From Kalmanozyma brasiliensis GHG001 (Eukaryota > Basidiomycota > Ustilaginomycetes > Ustilaginales): a stretch of DNA of 64,000 nt. The position numbers and the translations under genes were made by a program. The DNA lies in the NCBI RefSeq assembly GCF_000497045.1, contig NW_015961970.1:1488802-1552801 (forward strand), given 5' to 3'. The notes under the pieces are model-generated. The model ran no database searches and was not told the DNA's origin. It saw nothing but the letters and a program-made list of their open reading frames with translations. Shown piece by piece: positions 60,956 to 64,000 of this stretch (positions within the stretch are counted from its first letter, which is position 1; each line of letters starts with the position of its first letter).

Positions 60956-62221
60956 CTTGGAGTGAGATGTCCTGAGGTGGTGGTGGACGACGCCGTCAGA
61001 GGATGGATGGTGGTATAGACAAGGTGACGAGAGAGCGAGAGGAAGAAGTGGATTGAGATTGGACACGCGAACGAACCAACGGGAGCAGCAGGCAGGCGAG
61101 ACAGAAGGAAAAAAGTGGGAATCTGTGCGGTGCGCTCTCGCCTCGCTTGCGTTTCGGTGTGTTGTCTTGGATGCTGCTGCGTTGGGGGTCGAGGCGAGCG
61201 CTCGGTGCATTCTTTTTCTTGTCTGGTCGGCCAATCTGCTTTGGCAGCCTGGCAGCCACGCGGAACATCTCGAAAAGGCTTTCTTTCTAATTTCTTATTT
61301 TTTTTTTTCCCATCAACAGCATCGATCGACCAGCGGAAAGAGACGGAAGGCTCTTTCCGAATCCAGTCCGTCTGAACATGATGACAGGCTGAGTGGTCCT
61401 CTAAAGGGCTCGCCTTGGCCATTCAAGTCGCAGTTGGATCAGCAAATGGTCGAAGAGAGCATGGGTATGAAGGCGACTGTTTGCTCGTAGGATTTCGCCG
61501 CGAAAGGGCCCGATTTTCTATCGATAACGCCCACCGTCGGTGAAATTCGACAGGTCGGCCACAAACTCGCCCCCTTCACTCCTCCGTCACAGCCAGTCCC
61601 AACATTTCCGGCAGTTGACCCTGCAGCAGAGCTACTCTCTCCACGACGTCTCCCCTCAGGCTGACATGACCGACGTTCTCGGTATCTTGCCGGTTGACAT
61701 GCTTCTAAGCACCGTTGCACGATGTGCATGAGTTTCGTCGATCCCTTCGAGATCCTGCAGAAGGAACACAACAGCCCGATCCAAGATTGTGATTGCTTGA
61801 GGAGATGTGACCAACGTAGGCCCTTCCTCAGGGCGCAAGTCACTAGCGGAAGTATCCGATGCCTTGTTCCGCTCAGAGTCTGCCTGACTTTCCTTTTCTA
61901 TCACCAAAGCTTCCTTTAAACAGTCACCATCACCCCTTGAACGAGCTCGAGCCCTACACATGACAGCTTCACTCAGCTCCACCACTTGTGTTGCTTTCGA
62001 CATTCTCAGCTGCTACACTTGTCTGCATGGACCATGACCGCGCCATTTCCCTTCTGCATCTCGACTATGACTCACACCTCTCGACCACGCCGACGAGGCC
62101 CTCAGATCAACGCGCCACGACAAAGCACAAGGATCATGCTGATGCGAGTTGACATTTTCGACGATGCCTGAAGGTAGGCAAGTCTAGACTACGGCGGACA
62201 TGGCCTTCTCTTTTTGGGCAT
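60956..62221. other. Intergenic region with T11 run
   Basis: This contains the E2 promoter and the 3' UTR of the aminotransferase gene. A T11 run lies at about 61298-61308, roughly 345 bp upstream of the E2 start, where minus-strand reading gives poly(A). A candidate small ORF is listed separately. Confidence 0.5.
61656..62003 (-). CDS. Candidate small hypothetical protein (115 aa)
   Basis: A single ATG-started frame with fairly protein-like sequence (MSKATQVVELSEAVMCRAR ... AITILDRAVVFLLQDLEGID). It has no known motif, signal peptide or membrane segment. Codon use is weaker than in neighbouring genes, and it could equally be a chance ORF in the 3' flank of the aminotransferase gene. Confidence 0.25.
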   Translation of the reverse strand: MSKATQVVELSEAVMCRARARSRGDGDCLKEALVIEKESQADSERNKASDTSASDLRPEEGPTLVTSPQAITILDRAVVFLLQDLEGIDETHAHRATVLRSMSTGKIPRTSVMSA

Positions 62222-63520
62222 CTAGCTGGTCACCTTGTGCAGCGACTCAGCAAGGTGCTGAACGTTCTGGTTGGTGATACCGGCCACCGAGATACGACCG
62301 TCGCCGGTAAGGTAGACGTGGTGTTCGTTGACCAGCTTGGCCACCTGCTCTGGCGAGATGCCCAGGAAGGCAAACATGCCGATCTGGTTGGTGATGTGGT
62401 CCCAGTTGAGCTTCGAGTTGAGGTCCTTCACGAGCAGATCCTTGAGCGTCGATCGCATGCCGTTGATGCGGTCCGCCATGCCCTTGACCTCGCCCAGCCA
62501 CTGCTGGTACAGCTGCTGGTCGGCCAGGATGGTGCCGGCGATCTTGGCTCCGTGCATGGGCGGGTTCGAGTAGAGGGGTCGCACAATGATCTTGATCTGG
62601 CTGTCAACGCGCGCGCGCTCGTCGGGGTCAGCGCAGACGATCGAGAAGGCGCCGACACGCTCACCGTAGAGACCCATGTTCTTGGCAAACGACTGCGAGA
62701 GGCAGATCTGGTGTCCCTCCTCCACAAAGTGACGAACAGCAAAGGCGTCCTTGTCCGTGTCACCACTGGCGAAACCCTGGTAGGCCATGTCGAAGAAGGG
62801 GAAGTGACCCTTCTCCTTGACCACGTTGCTGATCTCCTTCCACTGCTCAACGGTCGGGTCGACACCCGTGGGGTTGTGCGCACAGGCGTGCAGCAGAACA
62901 ATCGAGCCAGCTGGCGCCGCCTTGATGTCGTCAATCATGCCCTTGAAGTCGAGTCCGACCGTCTTCTTGTCGTAGTAGCGGTACTGCTTGACCTCGAGGC
63001 CGCTGTCACGGAAGATGGGCGTGTGGTTGCCCCACGAGGGGGTGGGAAGGTAGATCGTCTTGGCTTCAGGGTAGTGACGCTGGAGGAAGGCACCACCGAT
63101 GCGAAGAGCACCGGTACCCGAGATGGACTGCGTGATGGCGATGCGGTTCTCCTTGACGGGTGCGCTGTCCTTGCCGTAAGCGAGAATCGCAGCATTCTTG
63201 GTGAAGTCGGCGAGACCAGTGATGGGCAGGTACTCCTTGTCACCCTTGGCAGTGAGGACGATCTCCTCGGCCTGGCGCACCGAGGGGAGAACGTATGGCT
63301 TGCCGTTTTCGTCACGGTAGGCACCGACACCGAGGTTGATCTTGCGCGAGTCCTGGTCACGCTTGAAGGCCTCGGTGACACCCAGAATCGGGTCAGGAGG
63401 ACCCGCCTTGACGTGAGCCCAGGTGCTCTTGAACTGACGCACGGCGGGCAGCGAGAGCGCGCCGAAGCGGGGTGCCTGCGAGGCACGGACGGCCGTTCGG
63501 ATGGTAGCGGGAGCAAGCAT
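62222..63520 (-). CDS. AAT1: Aspartate aminotransferase, mitochondrial
   Basis: The N terminus ([20 protein letters not shown] ... RQFKSTW) is a basic, acid-free mitochondrial presequence. The class I aminotransferase body starts at [19 protein letters not shown]. It has [74 protein letters not shown] (the PLP Lys, about residue 277) and the substrate Arg in [10 protein letters not shown]. The enzyme interconverts aspartate/2-oxoglutarate and oxaloacetate/glutamate in the malate-aspartate shuttle. Its 432 aa match the family, and the ATG at 63520 is the only sensible start. Codon use is strongly biased, suggesting high expression. Confidence 0.97.
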   Translation of the reverse strand: MLAPATIRTAVRASQAPRFGALSLPAVRQFKSTWAHVKAGPPDPILGVTEAFKRDQDSRKINLGVGAYRDENGKPYVLPSVRQAEEIVLTAKGDKEYLPITGLADFTKNAAILAYGKDSAPVKENRIAITQSISGTGALRIGGAFLQRHYPEAKTIYLPTPSWGNHTPIFRDSGLEVKQYRYYDKKTVGLDFKGMIDDIKAAPAGSIVLLHACAHNPTGVDPTVEQWKEISNVVKEKGHFPFFDMAYQGFASGDTDKDAFAVRHFVEEGHQICLSQSFAKNMGLYGERVGAFSIVCADPDERARVDSQIKIIVRPLYSNPPMHGAKIAGTILADQQLYQQWLGEVKGMADRINGMRSTLKDLLVKDLNSKLNWDHITNQIGMFAFLGISPEQVAKLVNEHHVYLTGDGRISVAGITNQNVQHLAESLHKVTS

Positions 63521-64000
63521 GTCGTATGTTTGCGACCGGATGCGGGGATGAAGATGGGTGATGGTGAGGATGAGAGGAAGATGAAGATCGAGCTAGCCGA
63601 GAAGAAAGGGTTGGGTCAACGTAACCTTGGTTGCGTGCGACTGTTGTTCGAGGATTGGAGTGTGAATCACAGTCACAGGTGAGGAACGACCTCACCGAAC
63701 AGATCGCCGGCCAAGCTTCTGCGAGAAGAAAGCGGGGGCACCACACACACCAGCGGCACATCAGCGAGTCAGACTCTCTCTCCCCTCGTCGCACAGACCG
63801 GCATCGGACCGCTTTTCTTTCTCTGCTAGCCCATCGCTCTCTCTCTCTCTCTGACTCAACTCGTGAAAAGCCGGGAATCTTTTCGACATCTCCCGAGCCT
63901 AGACGACAGTAGCCTAACATTGTGAGCAATTCCGCCGCTCGGGAGTCGGCGATGGAATTTCTCGCTTTTTGGCTGACAAGAAATGATTTCTTCTTGGTGA
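63521..64000. promoter_or_regulatory. Upstream region of the aspartate aminotransferase gene
   Basis: The window ends 480 bp upstream of the start. The region includes a CT microsatellite at 63837-63852 (GA on the gene strand). No other gene is seen. Confidence 0.4.
63837..63852. repeat. CT dinucleotide microsatellite
   Basis: (CT)8 about 320 bp upstream of the aminotransferase start. Confidence 0.85.

Noticed and set aside
59528..61018. 496-codon ORF on the plus strand
   Set aside because: It is antisense to the E2 gene. Strong third-position GC bias in E2 removes stops from the opposite frame; the product is Gly/Leu/Val-rich with no domain.
62237..63682. 481-codon ORF on the plus strand
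   Set aside because: Antisense to the aspartate aminotransferase gene, same codon-bias effect; no protein family pattern.

Overview
The window looks like nuclear DNA of a GC-rich, intron-poor basidiomycete yeast or smut. Long uninterrupted eukaryotic ORFs, short GT-AG introns confined to a few genes, and families such as FAB1, FCP1, CCT7 and a DHX29-type helicase all point to a fungus. The gene style resembles the Ustilaginales (inference; species not assigned). There is no operon structure, CRISPR array, transposon or rRNA, and no convincing tRNA. A run of 30 N at 10650-10679 is an assembly gap.

Layout. 1-4935: DHX29-like helicase, cut by the window edge. 6069-6758: small LEA-like repeat protein behind a promoter-like stretch. 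7161-9605: NudC-domain (NUDCD1-like) protein. 11094-16058: SNF2-RING ATPase with a SUMO-interacting motif. 16409-17362 (-): MTA phosphorylase. 17778-20201 (-): GNL1-type GTPase, divergent from the FCP1 phosphatase at 20909-23089. 23287-24144 (-): secreted double-psi beta-barrel protein with about 1.9 kb of gene-free upstream DNA. 26071-27226 (-): type II membrane GT8 glycosyltransferase with an apparent frameshift. 27856-36399: FAB1/PIKfyve lipid kinase. 37012-38694: CCT7, tail to tail with an ADAL-type deaminase at 38796-39875. 40562-41288 (-): possible two-exon unknown gene. 42396-46091: F-box/LRR protein with PY motifs and a CaaX box. 46539-47462: glyoxalase II with two plausible starts. 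47628-49898 (-): AT-hook protein. 50811-52370 (-): three-exon ribosomal protein S5. 53309-55915 (-): TBL1-like LisH-WD40 protein. 57763-58630 (-): two-exon DUF5872-like protein. 59444-60955 (-): pyruvate dehydrogenase E2. 62222-63520 (-): mitochondrial aspartate aminotransferase.

The genes form no single pathway. They are mostly housekeeping: translation (DHX29, RPS5, GNL1), transcription and chromatin (FCP1, TBL1, SNF2-RING, AT-hook), proteostasis (CCT7, NUDCD1, F-box), mitochondrial metabolism (E2, AAT, GLO2), purine/methionine salvage (MTAP, ADAL) and membrane traffic (FAB1).

The items most worth checking are exons hidden outside the long ORFs (RPS5, DUF5872, the 40.6-41.3 kb gene), the GT8 frameshift, and short linear motifs: the CaaX and PY motifs of the F-box protein, the SIM of the SNF2-RING protein, and the SUMO sites of the AT-hook protein. 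I see no evidence for a wholly new multi-gene system.
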